From assembly GCA_023399055.1 (NCBI GenBank), contig JAEWQV010000014.1, positions 124,001 through 188,000 of the forward strand: a stretch of DNA of 64,000 nucleotides, read 5' to 3'. The translations under genes were made by a program, and so were the position numbers. Shown one piece after another: positions 1 through 8,485 of this stretch. Origin of the DNA: Bacillota bacterium (GTDB lineage Bacteria; Bacillota; Clostridia; Lachnospirales; Lachnospiraceae). Under the pieces are notes generated by a model. It saw only the letters and a list, made by a program, of their open reading frames with translations. It searched no databases and had not been told where the DNA came from. The stretch's first letter is position 1. Each line of letters starts with the position of its first letter.

Positions 1-1
1 C

Positions 2-1510
2 TCCAGCAGCCAGGGAAACTTAATTACAATACAAGCAAGTAATGTGACCTGTACGGATCAAAGTTATTTGATGAATGGACAATTCAGTAATTATATAAAT
101 ACAATTAGTACGTTAAATAGTACCCCGGCAGGAAGTACAATAATACAGCTAAATGTTCTAAGATCAAACTATCAGTATGATATTCGTATGTCGGAGGATA
201 AACTAATTTTGTACGTTACGATTTATACAAATGCTTTAGTAAAAGCAAATGTTGGTGTGAATAGTGATGGCGATTATATTACTTTGACAGGAGTTAAAAC
301 ATTAAAGCCCGAGATAAGTGAAAAAAATGGGTTGTTATCTATTAATTTGCCTGGTACAAGTAATTTGCTTGGTGATATCAATACAGAGATTACAGGTGCA
401 AAATTTATAACTAAAGTTGTTACAGTGATTAACGCAGAGGATTTACAAATTTTATTAAGCGTCAAAGCTGGCTATGAGTACTATATTCTTGAAAAAGAAA
501 ATCAATATACCTTATCCTTAAGGTCAAAAACTACCCAAGAGGATACTGAGGATGATACTAAGGATGATACTCAAGAGGATACCAGCGATAATACAGATTC
601 AACCACACCAGCTGTAATTCCAACGGTGAAAAACCCTTCGAAGTATGAAATTACAATTCCGATGCCGGAGAAGACTACAACATTATCAATTTCTCATGAA
701 GATTATTATATGAATAACTATTTTGTAATACGAATAGCCGGTAACTACGCAGACTTCTTTAAGAATAGTAACTTCCAATACAGTTCATCAGATATTAAAA
801 AGATTTCGGTTTCAAAAGCAACTAAGGAATTGACAGAAATAAAAATTGAAACCACAAAGCTTCAAGGCTATGAACTTGGTTGTGATAGTAAAAATTTATA
901 TATTAATATAGGTGACCCAAAAGAAATCTACAAGAATATTGTCTTACTTGATCCTGGACATGGCGGGGATGCAGCAGGTGCAAAATATTTTAATACCAAT
1001 GAAAAGGATGTTAATTTTAAAATTCTATATACCATTGGTAAGAATTATTTTAACCAAGATACATCTAAACTTAAAGTATACTACACTAGAGTAGGAGATA
1101 ATGATCTAAAACTTAGTGAACGTGCAGCACTATCACAAGCGGTGGGTGCTGATATCTTTGTCAGTCTCCATATGAATGCCACAGGCGATGCAAGTGTATC
1201 TGGTACGGAAGTATTTTACTCCAAATCAAACAATTCAGCCAATAAAGCCGGCTTAACAAGTCAAAAACTTGCTTCCATGTTTCTTTCCAGCATAACGCAA
1301 AGTCTTGGTACAAAGAATAGAACAGTAAAAGCAGAGAACTTTACGGTTATATACAAGAATACAGTTCCGGCTGTGTTAATTGAATTAGGGTTTTTGTCAA
1401 ATAAGCAGGAACATTCCAATCTGACAAATCAACAGTATCAAGAAAAAGCAGCAAAGACAATCTATCAGACACTACTTCAGGTATTTGAAGCTTATCCAAC
1501 AGGAAGATAA
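2..1510 (+). CDS. N-acetylmuramoyl-L-alanine amidase (Amidase_3), 5'-truncated
   Basis: Zinc amidase that cuts the bond between MurNAc and the stem peptide of peptidoglycan, acting outside the membrane. The frame is open to the left edge, so the true start and any signal peptide are missing; a GTG at 44 is only an internal codon. About 500 residues are visible. The N-terminal ~150 residues are beta-rich and look like an AMIN-type wall-targeting domain. A low-complexity Asp/Glu/Thr linker follows (nt ~535-600). The C-terminal Amidase_3 domain begins near nt 940 with LLDPGHGG (first zinc His), then a Glu in NEKDVNF, SLHMNA (second zinc His) and the catalytic Glu in VLIELGF. Known for the family: cell separation, spore mother-cell lysis or cortex work; which one applies cannot be read here. 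A terminator follows at once. Confidence 0.9.
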   Translation, partial: SSSQGNLITIQASNVTCTDQSYLMNGQFSNYINTISTLNSTPAGSTIIQLNVLRSNYQYDIRMSEDKLILYVTIYTNALVKANVGVNSDGDYITLTGVKTLKPEISEKNGLLSINLPGTSNLLGDINTEITGAKFITKVVTVINAEDLQILLSVKAGYEYYILEKENQYTLSLRSKTTQEDTEDDTKDDTQEDTSDNTDSTTPAVIPTVKNPSKYEITIPMPEKTTTLSISHEDYYMNNYFVIRIAGNYADFFKNSNFQYSSSDIKKISVSKATKELTEIKIETTKLQGYELGCDSKNLYINIGDPKEIYKNIVLLDPGHGGDAAGAKYFNTNEKDVNFKILYTIGKNYFNQDTSKLKVYYTRVGDNDLKLSERAALSQAVGADIFVSLHMNATGDASVSGTEVFYSKSNNSANKAGLTSQKLASMFLSSITQSLGTKNRTVKAENFTVIYKNTVPAVLIELGFLSNKQEHSNLTNQQYQEKAAKTIYQTLLQVFEAYPTGR

Positions 1511-1532
1511 GATGGTTAAATAAAATATATAC

Positions 1533-1575
1533 TAGCAAGGGAGCAATACGAGATGTATTTGTTCCCTTAGTTTTT
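1533..1575 (+). terminator. Rho-independent terminator after the amidase
   Basis: AAGGGAGCAA (1537-1546) pairs with TTGTTCCCTT (1559-1568, one G-U pair) around a 12-nt loop, followed by AGTTTTT. Flanking CTAG/TTAG bases extend the stem slightly. It lies 23 nt after the amidase stop. Confidence 0.8.
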
Positions 1576-1741
1576 GAGGCATTACTAGGGTATACTATAT
1601 TTTTCGAAAACCATTCATCGATTTATTTTGAATACTGACAAGGATAATTTGATAAAATAGAAATAGATTTAATTCAGTGATGTAATTAGCGTAAAGAAAT
1701 ATGTTATAAAATAAAAGAAAAGACAGGAAGGATTACATAGT

Positions 1742-2629
1742 ATGTGGATATTATTTGCCTTTGGTTCAGCATTTTTTGCGGGAATAACAGCAATACTTTC
1801 GAAGAGTGGTATAAGAAATACGGACTCGAATGTTGCAACTGCAATTAGAACAATCGTGGTTCTCGCATTTTCCTGGCTCATGGTCTTTATCGTGGGTTCG
1901 CAAAATACAATAACGCAGTTGGATGCGAAAACATTTCTCTTTTTAATCTTATCAGGACTAGCAACCGGAGCTTCCTGGTTATGTTATTTTAAGGCACTTC
2001 AGATTGGAGATGTAAATAAAGTAACACCCATCGATAAGTCGAGTACGATATTAACAATGATTCTAGCCTTTTTGTTCCTAGGTGAGCAGATTACAGTTAT
2101 TAAAATAATAGCTGTAATTTTAATAGGAGTTGGAACCTTTCTAATGATACAGAGGAAGAAAACAGACAAAACAACAGAAGACAAAACAGCAGAAGACAAA
2201 ACAGCGAAAAAGAGTAGCTGGATTCTGTATGCTTCCCTGTCAGCTGTTTTTGCCAGTTTGACCTCAATATTAGGTAAGGTGGGTATTGATGGAGTAGAAT
2301 CTAACTTGGGAACCGCAATTAGAACTATAGTTGTATTAGTGATGGCATGGATCATTGTGTTTCTTACGAAGAAGCAAAATACAATAAAGCAAATTAATAT
2401 TAAGAGTTGGATTTTTCTTGGATTGTCAGGCATGGCAACCGGAGCGTCTTGGATCTGTTATTATCGTGCCTTAAAAGATGGGTTAGCAAGTGTAGTGGTT
2501 CCAATCGATAAGCTAAGTATCTTATTAACGATCCTATTCTCCTACGTATTTTTGAAAGAAAAGCTTTCAAAAAAAGCTATATTGGGATTAATCTTGATAG
2601 TAGCAGGAACCTTATCCTTATTATTGTAA
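1742..2629 (+). CDS. EamA/DMT-family membrane transporter
   Basis: Inner-membrane protein of 295 residues made of two homologous EamA halves, each about five hydrophobic helices. The halves share a visible signature (residues ~17-85 and ~165-235): IL..SGI/VGI, AIRTIVVL, a run ending W(L/I), then LSG.ATGASW.CY..AL. Family members export small metabolites such as amino acids or sugars; the substrate is unknown. AGGAAGG at 1725-1731 fixes the ATG. The loop between the halves carries a tandem TEDKTAEDKTA repeat encoded by 15-nt DNA repeats (nt ~2163-2208), which looks like slippage in a cytoplasmic linker. It stands alone, with no partner gene. Duplicated EamA proteins of about 295 residues are normal length. 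Confidence 0.88.
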   Translation: MWILFAFGSAFFAGITAILSKSGIRNTDSNVATAIRTIVVLAFSWLMVFIVGSQNTITQLDAKTFLFLILSGLATGASWLCYFKALQIGDVNKVTPIDKSSTILTMILAFLFLGEQITVIKIIAVILIGVGTFLMIQRKKTDKTTEDKTAEDKTAKKSSWILYASLSAVFASLTSILGKVGIDGVESNLGTAIRTIVVLVMAWIIVFLTKKQNTIKQINIKSWIFLGLSGMATGASWICYYRALKDGLASVVVPIDKLSILLTILFSYVFLKEKLSKKAILGLILIVAGTLSLLL

Positions 2630-2676
2630 CCATAAAAATTATATTAAAATTCAATTTACCGTGGAGAGTAAAATTG

Positions 2677-2690
2677 TGCATTATAATGCA
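2677..2690. repeat. Perfect 14-bp palindrome TGCATTATAATGCA
   Basis: Self-complementary 14-mer in the 242-nt gap between the EamA gene and cotJAB. It has no T-tract, so it is not a terminator. It could be a regulator site, but nothing else supports that. Confidence 0.35.
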
Positions 2691-2871
2691 TTCCTTGCTT
2701 ATTAGGATACAATTTAACTTGATTAAGTTTTCTTAATTATAAATATTGGCGATTTTACTCGATTTATGAAGTAATTGCCAACGTAGAAATCCCTTTTTTG
2801 CAAATACTAAACTTGTAGTCGTATGCTAAAAATTTGATTACAAAATAGTTTTGTCAAGAAAGGGGTTTATT

Positions 2872-3327
2872 ATGTCTGATAATCATTTGGCGATAGCAAA
2901 TATTCCAATTCAGAAATGGGGCGAATTGTACAGTGATGAAGAAGCTCTGAATATCGGTACGATTTTCCATGATTTAAACAAACCTTTTTTTGCTTCTGAG
3001 GCTGAAATGGCAAGTAAAAGCCCAATTGCCTCAGCAGGAAATCAAGGGAAAGCACAGAAAGATATAGACAGAGAACAGTTGATGACAAAAATCAATCAGC
3101 TTAGTTTTTTTCTCGATGATTTGAACTTATATCTGGATACACATGAAAAGGATACGCAGGCAATTAAATTGTTTCATCAAAGGTTGAAGGAGTTAACGGA
3201 GCTTAAGAAACAGTTTGCAAAGGAACATTATCCGTTGACGAAACAATGTATTGCCGATTGTGACGAGAATGAAACCAGCTTTTGCTGGCAAGATGGTCCG
3301 ATACCCTGGGAAGGAGCGTGTGTATAA
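2872..3327 (+). CDS. cotJB: Spore coat protein, CotJA-CotJB fusion
   Basis: 151-residue inner-coat component joining two parts that are separate genes in Bacillus subtilis. Residues ~4-40 (LAIANIPIQKWGELYSDEEA, then GTIFHDLNKPF) match the CotJA signature. Residues ~64-151 match CotJB: a helical REQLMTKINQL segment, the LNLYLDTHEKD motif, and the closing W.DGP.PWEG.C. The start is ATG 2872, preceded by AAAGGGG at 2859-2865; an in-frame TTG at 2851 lies upstream of that ribosome site and is rejected. The stop overlaps the cotJC start (TAATG), so the two genes are translationally coupled. Known: the cotJ operon is made in the mother cell and its products depend on one another for assembly. No convincing sigma-E promoter was found. 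Confidence 0.85.
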   Translation: MSDNHLAIANIPIQKWGELYSDEEALNIGTIFHDLNKPFFASEAEMASKSPIASAGNQGKAQKDIDREQLMTKINQLSFFLDDLNLYLDTHEKDTQAIKLFHQRLKELTELKKQFAKEHYPLTKQCIADCDENETSFCWQDGPIPWEGACV

Positions 3328-3950
3328 TGTGGTTATATGAAAAAAGATTACAATATCCAGTAAAAATAACAAAAACTTGTCCAACAACTGCAAGACTAAT
3401 CATTAGTCAGTATGGTGGACCGGATGGTGAGCTTTCTGCCTCGATGCGTTATCTGTCACAACGATATACGATGCCAATTAAAGAAGTTGGTGGGCTTCTT
3501 ACGGACATTGGCACTGAGGAATTAGCGCATATGGAAATCATCTGTGCAATGGTATATCAGTTAACAAAAAATCTTACCATTGAACAAGCGAAGGAAGCAG
3601 GCTTTGATGCGTATTATATAGATCATACAACAGCTCTTTGGCCACAGGCAGCATCATCACTTCCTTTTACAGCTATTGAATTCCAGTCAAAAGGAGATGC
3701 AATTACTGATCTGACAGAAGATCTTGCAGCGGAGCAAAAGGCAAGAACCGTATATGATAATTTACTTCGTATGATTCCTGATCCGGAGATACGTGAACCA
3801 CTGAAATTCCTTAGAAGCAGAGAAATCGTTCATTTCCAGAGATTCGGAGAAGCACTGGAAAAAACAAAGGATCAGTTAGACTGCAAGAATTTCTATTATT
3901 TTAATCCGGAATTCGATAAGGATTTGTTTAATAAATCAAAGAATAAATAA
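3327..3950 (+). CDS. cotJC: Spore coat protein CotJC (manganese catalase family)
   Basis: 207-residue four-helix-bundle protein of the manganese-catalase/CotJC family. Visible family features are IISQYGGPDGELSASMRYLS near residue 26 and the metal-ligand type motif GTEELAHMEII near residue 60, with a second Glu/His set in the last helices (EQKARTVYDNLL, SREIVHFQRFGEAL). The ATG at 3327 shares its A with the upstream TAA, and GGGAAGGAGCG at 3308-3318 is its ribosome site. Known: CotJC is in the inner spore coat and may have catalase activity. Length is normal. Last gene of the cotJ operon; a terminator follows. Confidence 0.93.
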   Translation: MWLYEKRLQYPVKITKTCPTTARLIISQYGGPDGELSASMRYLSQRYTMPIKEVGGLLTDIGTEELAHMEIICAMVYQLTKNLTIEQAKEAGFDAYYIDHTTALWPQAASSLPFTAIEFQSKGDAITDLTEDLAAEQKARTVYDNLLRMIPDPEIREPLKFLRSREIVHFQRFGEALEKTKDQLDCKNFYYFNPEFDKDLFNKSKNK

Positions 3951-4260
3951 AGTTTACAGTTTTAAATTGATAAAGGAATGGTTAATTGCTCTTCAATTAT
4001 TGGAGCAATTTGTCATTCCTTTATTGCATTTAATAAATGTATATTGCAATAAAAAAGTAAAAGCCTCATTTATCGCAATACGGTCACTGAATTACATAAT
4101 GTGACATATGATATCAATAAAGATATGTTTATGTTGAAAGTTATACTTTAAATGCAAAAAACATAACCCAAGTATATAAATCTATATGTTTGAAGCAGAA
4201 ACGGGTTAGATATGGCTTGCTTGTCATCGAATAGATTTATCGGGTAAGGAGGCAATTCAT
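3951..4260. other. 310-nt gap between cotJC and the polysaccharide locus
   Basis: Holds the cotJC terminator at its left end and then about 235 nt of AT-rich DNA before the first polysaccharide gene. Short imperfect stems can be drawn (GTCAC/GTGAC near 4082-4105, ACATAT/ATATGT near 4105-4129). I see no sigma-A promoter with good -35 and -10 boxes, no riboswitch signature and no small gene. Confidence 0.5.
3972..4025 (+). terminator. Terminator after cotJC
   Basis: AAAGGAATG then TTAATTGCTC pairs with GAGCAATTTG then CATTCCTTT around a short AT loop, with two mismatches, followed by TTATT. It closes the cotJ operon. Confidence 0.7.
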
Positions 4261-6144
4261 TTGAACATTCGTAAATACCGTCAAGAGATAGTATTTTTAA
4301 TAGATTCCTTAATCCTTTTTATAATAAATAGCATTCTATTTTTCTTATTTCAAGGCAGTAATGATATTCGACAGGAACAGCTACTCTCTTTATTAATCTA
4401 TGATATGCTGTTTCTATTTTGCTGGGCATTTGCCCAATATATTTTTAAAACTTATAACAGTCTCTGGAGATACGCTCGAAGTGAGGAATATTTAAGGTTG
4501 TTTCTAGCTGGCAGCAGTGGATTTGCATTATTTGAAATATTAAATACCCTGCTATTAGATAATTATATACCCATACTATACTCCTTTATTGCCTATGCTG
4601 TAGCGTTTCTGTGCATGGTTCTTATGAGAATGAGTTACCGTCTCTACCGCAGAGGTATTAAAAAACAAAGCAATAATTCTCTAATACCATTAGCAATCCT
4701 TGGAGCAAATGAGCTTAGTGCAAAACTATTGGAAGAGCTTAATAGTAATCCAGAAAGTAAGTATCAGGTAAGCTTTTTTGTTGATGATGATAAAGAGCAA
4801 ATTGGAAAAAGAATTCATAATGTATTGATTAAAGGTCCCATCGATCACCTGGAAGAATTACTTAGACAAAGCCAGGTTAGAGAGGTTGTAATTGCAATGC
4901 CCTCACTAACCTACCAAAGAAGAAGTGCAATACTTTCTCTTTGTACTTCCCTTAACTGTCGTGTTCGTATTCTACCCGATACGTTATCCTTTTTAATGGA
5001 GGAAAACGTGGGTACCTATTGGAACAATGTCAGAGAAATCAATGTGGAGGAACTGTTAGGCAGAGAACCTGTGAAATTGAATGATAAAGAAATTGGAGCA
5101 TTCCTACATAAGAAAACCGTAATGGTTACTGGCGGAGGTGGTTCCATTGGATCTGAACTATGCAGGCAGATTGCAAAGGCTAAGATTAAAAAATTAATCA
5201 TTGTTGATATATATGAAAATAACGCCTATGACATACAGCAGGAGTTACAACAAACCTATAAAAATAAATTACGGCTTAAGGTGGAAATTGCGTCAGTTAG
5301 GGATGAAGAAAAAGTAAATCAATTAGTGGAATCTCATAGACCGAACATCATCTTTCATGCAGCGGCGCATAAACATGTTCCATTAATGGAGGAATGCCCA
5401 GAAGAAGCAATTTTAAATAATATCTTTGGGACTTATCATATGGTGCAGGCTGCAAATCGATATGGAGTTGACAAATTTGTATTAATCTCTTCGGATAAAG
5501 CCGTAAATCCCACTAATATCATGGGTGCGAGTAAACGATTTTGTGAAATGATACTTCAGGGCATGAAAGAAAAAAGTAAGACAGAATTCGTTGCGGTACG
5601 ATTTGGCAATGTACTTGGCTCGAATGGTTCAGTAATCCCCTTATTTCAAAAGCAGATAGCAAGAGGTGGGCCAGTTACAATTACAGACAAAAGAATTGTT
5701 CGATATTTCATGACGATTTCTGAGGCGGTTCAACTTGTTCTTGAAGCAGGTGCGATGGCAAATAGTTCCGAGGTCTACGTACTTGATATGGGTGAACCGG
5801 TGAAGATTATAGATTTAGCTGAAAATTTAATCCGACTTTCTGGCCACGTTCCTTATACACAGATACCAATTATTGAGACCGGGCTACGGCCAGGGGAAAA
5901 GCTATACGAAGAAATGCTGCAAAAGAATGAGGAACTGATTGCTACTAAAAACCATAAGATATATATAGAACGTCAATCAGATATTTCCAGCAGAGATATT
6001 GAGAAAAAATTACGCATTTTGCGTAAGGCTCTTCGATCTAAGTCAAAAAATAATATAAAGAAAGCAATGAAGCAGGTAATTGAAACATATAAGGATCCCC
6101 AAGAAGTAAATAACGCACCACAAGAGGAAAGCGACAGGGAATAA
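4261..6144 (+). CDS. Membrane-bound UDP-sugar 4,6-dehydratase (PglF/WbpM/CapD type)
   Basis: 627 residues. About four transmembrane helices occupy residues 10-125, then a first Rossmann-like domain, then the catalytic SDR domain. The NAD loop is TGGGGSIGSEL from residue 290. The active site reads SDK at 411-413 with Met at 421 where most SDRs have Tyr, then Lys 425; the Ser/Met/Lys form is typical of the long WbpM/PglF dehydratases. Family reaction: UDP-GlcNAc to the 4-keto-6-deoxy sugar. The PglE-like and PglC-PglD genes downstream suggest it feeds bacillosamine synthesis. The start is TTG at 4261 with AAGGAGG at 4246-4252; no better ATG exists. It is the first gene of the polysaccharide locus. 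Confidence 0.88.
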   Translation: MNIRKYRQEIVFLIDSLILFIINSILFFLFQGSNDIRQEQLLSLLIYDMLFLFCWAFAQYIFKTYNSLWRYARSEEYLRLFLAGSSGFALFEILNTLLLDNYIPILYSFIAYAVAFLCMVLMRMSYRLYRRGIKKQSNNSLIPLAILGANELSAKLLEELNSNPESKYQVSFFVDDDKEQIGKRIHNVLIKGPIDHLEELLRQSQVREVVIAMPSLTYQRRSAILSLCTSLNCRVRILPDTLSFLMEENVGTYWNNVREINVEELLGREPVKLNDKEIGAFLHKKTVMVTGGGGSIGSELCRQIAKAKIKKLIIVDIYENNAYDIQQELQQTYKNKLRLKVEIASVRDEEKVNQLVESHRPNIIFHAAAHKHVPLMEECPEEAILNNIFGTYHMVQAANRYGVDKFVLISSDKAVNPTNIMGASKRFCEMILQGMKEKSKTEFVAVRFGNVLGSNGSVIPLFQKQIARGGPVTITDKRIVRYFMTISEAVQLVLEAGAMANSSEVYVLDMGEPVKIIDLAENLIRLSGHVPYTQIPIIETGLRPGEKLYEEMLQKNEELIATKNHKIYIERQSDISSRDIEKKLRILRKALRSKSKNNIKKAMKQVIETYKDPQEVNNAPQEESDRE

Positions 6145-6224
6145 GTAGATAATTGCTTAATTATCATTGGAACATTATCTTCAAGCAAGTATCTAGAAAG
6201 TAAGTCAATTCAGGAGGTTTTAAA

Positions 6225-7616
6225 ATGGAATATTCCTTACAGGATTTAATAGCAGTTATGATAAAGAGACTTGTGCTCATTGTTTTATGCACCAGTGTTG
6301 GTCTAGTATCTTTTTATATAATGAATACTTATATGACAAAGCCAATCTATACTGCATATGTACAGCTATATGTCAATCCCAATGAAGCAGCAACAGCTGA
6401 TATTAATGAACTAAATTATGCGCAAAAGGTAATCAACACCTATGTACATTTTTTAAGAACTAAGACCTTCTTTCGGCAAGTTATTGAAGAAGGGAACTTA
6501 AATTATAGTCCGGAAGCACTTCAAGGTATGACGGTTATCGATCAGGTAGGGAATACAGAGATTTTTCAAATTAGTGTCTCTTCCATAAGTGCTGAAGATT
6601 CCTATCGTATTGTAGAGGCAATGCAAACCGTTGCACCGCAAATCATTAAAGAGATTAAACAGACAGCAATTATCAGTGTGGTAGATCCTGTTACAATGCC
6701 CCTTGGACCCTCTGCTAATAATGTAATGAGGAACACCATACTTGGAGGTATGCTAGGATTTTTAATGGCTGCTTTCGCTTCCTTTGTTTGGGAATTAGTT
6801 GATGTTAATGTGAAAAGCAAAGAAGAGATTATAAAGAAATATAGCTTACCGGTGCTTGGAACGATACCTAATTATACGGATTATAGGCAAAGATTTAAGT
6901 TTTTAAATATCCTTCCGCCAATTCGAAAACTTAGACTAAAAGGTATTACCTTAAGAGGAGTGGACAGCGAAAAGAAATTCGCAGTGCATGAGGCATATAA
7001 CGAATTTAGAGCGAACCTGCGTTTTACTGTATATAAAAATGATTGTAAGAAACTGATTATCAGCAGTCCTGTTCCAGAGGATGGAAAAAGTACCACCAGC
7101 TCTAATATTGCAATTTCCATTGCCCAGACAGGTGCCAAGGTTTTATTAATAGATTGCGATTTAAGAAAAGGTAAGATTCACAATATCTTTAATCTAAAGA
7201 GCGTTCCTGGACTTAGCGATGTTTTATCCGGTATGGCTTCGGATGATGAGGTCCTACTTAAAACCAAATATGATAATCTTCGTGTAATCCCATTAGGTGT
7301 TATTCCACCCAATCCAACTGAACTACTTGGTAGTGCTAGCATGGAGGAGTTAATAAAACGTATGGAGAAGAAATTTGATTACATCATTATAGATTCCCCA
7401 CCTGTTAATGTGGTTTCCGATGTACTAAGCCTTGTAAGTCTGGTGGATGGGATAGTTATTGTTGTTCGTGAAGGTATTACTTCTCATCCGAATATTTCCA
7501 ATGCACTTACCAAGTATAAATTAGCAGAAGCCAATATCCTAGGCTTTGTAATTAATGGTATTTCCTTAAATCAAAGTAAAAGGTCAAGGTCACGCCATTA
7601 TTACTATAAGAAATAA
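6225..7616 (+). CDS. Wzz chain-length regulator fused to BY-type tyrosine kinase
   Basis: 463 residues. The N-terminal Wzz domain lies between membrane helices at about 12-32 and 172-190. The C-terminal domain is a bacterial tyrosine kinase with Walker A PVPEDGKSTTS (around residue 288), Walker A' LLIDCDLR and Walker B YIIIDSPP. The tail ends SRHYYYKK, the tyrosine cluster expected for autophosphorylation. In many Firmicutes the two halves are separate proteins (CpsC and CpsD); the single-chain form resembles proteobacterial Wzc. Role by family: control of polysaccharide length and of assembly enzymes. The partner phosphatase starts one base after its stop. An AGGAGG site precedes the ATG. 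Confidence 0.92.
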   Translation: MEYSLQDLIAVMIKRLVLIVLCTSVGLVSFYIMNTYMTKPIYTAYVQLYVNPNEAATADINELNYAQKVINTYVHFLRTKTFFRQVIEEGNLNYSPEALQGMTVIDQVGNTEIFQISVSSISAEDSYRIVEAMQTVAPQIIKEIKQTAIISVVDPVTMPLGPSANNVMRNTILGGMLGFLMAAFASFVWELVDVNVKSKEEIIKKYSLPVLGTIPNYTDYRQRFKFLNILPPIRKLRLKGITLRGVDSEKKFAVHEAYNEFRANLRFTVYKNDCKKLIISSPVPEDGKSTTSSNIAISIAQTGAKVLLIDCDLRKGKIHNIFNLKSVPGLSDVLSGMASDDEVLLKTKYDNLRVIPLGVIPPNPTELLGSASMEELIKRMEKKFDYIIIDSPPVNVVSDVLSLVSLVDGIVIVVREGITSHPNISNALTKYKLAEANILGFVINGISLNQSKRSRSRHYYYKK

Positions 7617-7617
7617 T

Positions 7618-8337
7618 ATGGTAGATCTTCATACCCACCTGTTACCAGGAATTGATGACGGTGCTGCCACCGTCACGGAAACTTACCAATTAATTGAGAG
7701 TCTAAGAAAACAGTCCGTGACAACAGCCGCGTGTACACCACATTATAATCCGGCAGAAATATCCCTGACTGAGTTTCTTGAAAATAGAACAAGGTCTTTG
7801 AATTCATTAAAGGAGGCTAAGATCAATCTACTCACAGGGAGTGAAGTAGCCCTGAATGAATATTTATTTCATTATACCGATCTTAGCCCCTTATGTATTG
7901 GTCCAACACGATATATTCTTATTGAGCTCCCCTTTGACCGAAGCTTTAAAGAAGAAGTGTTTGTATGGTTGGAGAGATTGCTAAACTATTATAACGTAGT
8001 ACCTATCATCGCTCATATTGAAAAGTATCCGGCTGCAAAAAGGAAGAAAACTATCCTGAAACTAAAGCAATTAGGATGTGTAATTCAAATGAATGCAAGT
8101 TCTATTGTACAGAAAAAAACCAGAAAAAGAGCCCTTAACTTAGTAAAAAAAGGTTTTATTGAGATAATTGCAAGTGATTGTCATAATCTGACGAAAAGAC
8201 CTCCAGAATTAGGTGCTGCTTATGAAATACTTAAATTGAAGTTTGGAATTAATTATGTACAGCAATTAATAAAAAATGGAGATTTCATCATTGAAGACAT
8301 TCCGTTAAAGGACAAAAGCGAATACCTTTTTGAATAG
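7618..8337 (+). CDS. cpsB: Tyrosine-protein phosphatase CpsB/YwqE (PHP family)
   Basis: 239 residues, metal-dependent PHP phosphatase that removes phosphate from the tyrosine cluster of the kinase encoded just upstream. It opens with MVDLHTHLLPGIDDGA, the PHP metal motif, and later shows HIEKYP and SDCHNL, further metal-ligand segments. The ATG lies one base after the kinase stop with no ribosome site of its own, so translation is probably coupled. Length is close to that of Streptococcus CpsB and Bacillus YwqE. Confidence 0.92.
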   Translation: MVDLHTHLLPGIDDGAATVTETYQLIESLRKQSVTTAACTPHYNPAEISLTEFLENRTRSLNSLKEAKINLLTGSEVALNEYLFHYTDLSPLCIGPTRYILIELPFDRSFKEEVFVWLERLLNYYNVVPIIAHIEKYPAAKRKKTILKLKQLGCVIQMNASSIVQKKTRKRALNLVKKGFIEIIASDCHNLTKRPPELGAAYEILKLKFGINYVQQLIKNGDFIIEDIPLKDKSEYLFE

Positions 8338-8444
8338 ATATTTGATAGTTATTTAGGGTTGATTTATGACCCTTCTGGGTGAGTTAAGGAACCATCGGGG
8401 TATTTTCACATAAAATGTATAGAAGCTAGGTGGCTATTGTTTCC

Positions 8445-8459
8445 TCCTGATTATCAGGA
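8445..8459. repeat. Short palindrome in the 148-nt gap before the aminotransferase
   Basis: TCCTGAT, one T, then ATCAGGA. A 7-bp inverted repeat with a 1-nt centre, about 27 nt before the next start. It could be an operator; there is no T-tract. The following gene has only a weak ribosome site (GGAAG). Confidence 0.3.
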
Positions 8460-8485
8460 ACGGAGTTGCGAAATGGAAGTACTTT

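Noticed and set aside
1999..2433. 144-residue minus-strand frame
   Set aside because: Lies entirely inside the EamA gene on the other strand, no ribosome site, no family features.
4026..4260. Riboswitch or JUMPstart-type leader before the polysaccharide locus
   Set aside because: Only weak AT-rich stems; no conserved riboswitch core and no GGCGGTAG-type ops motif.
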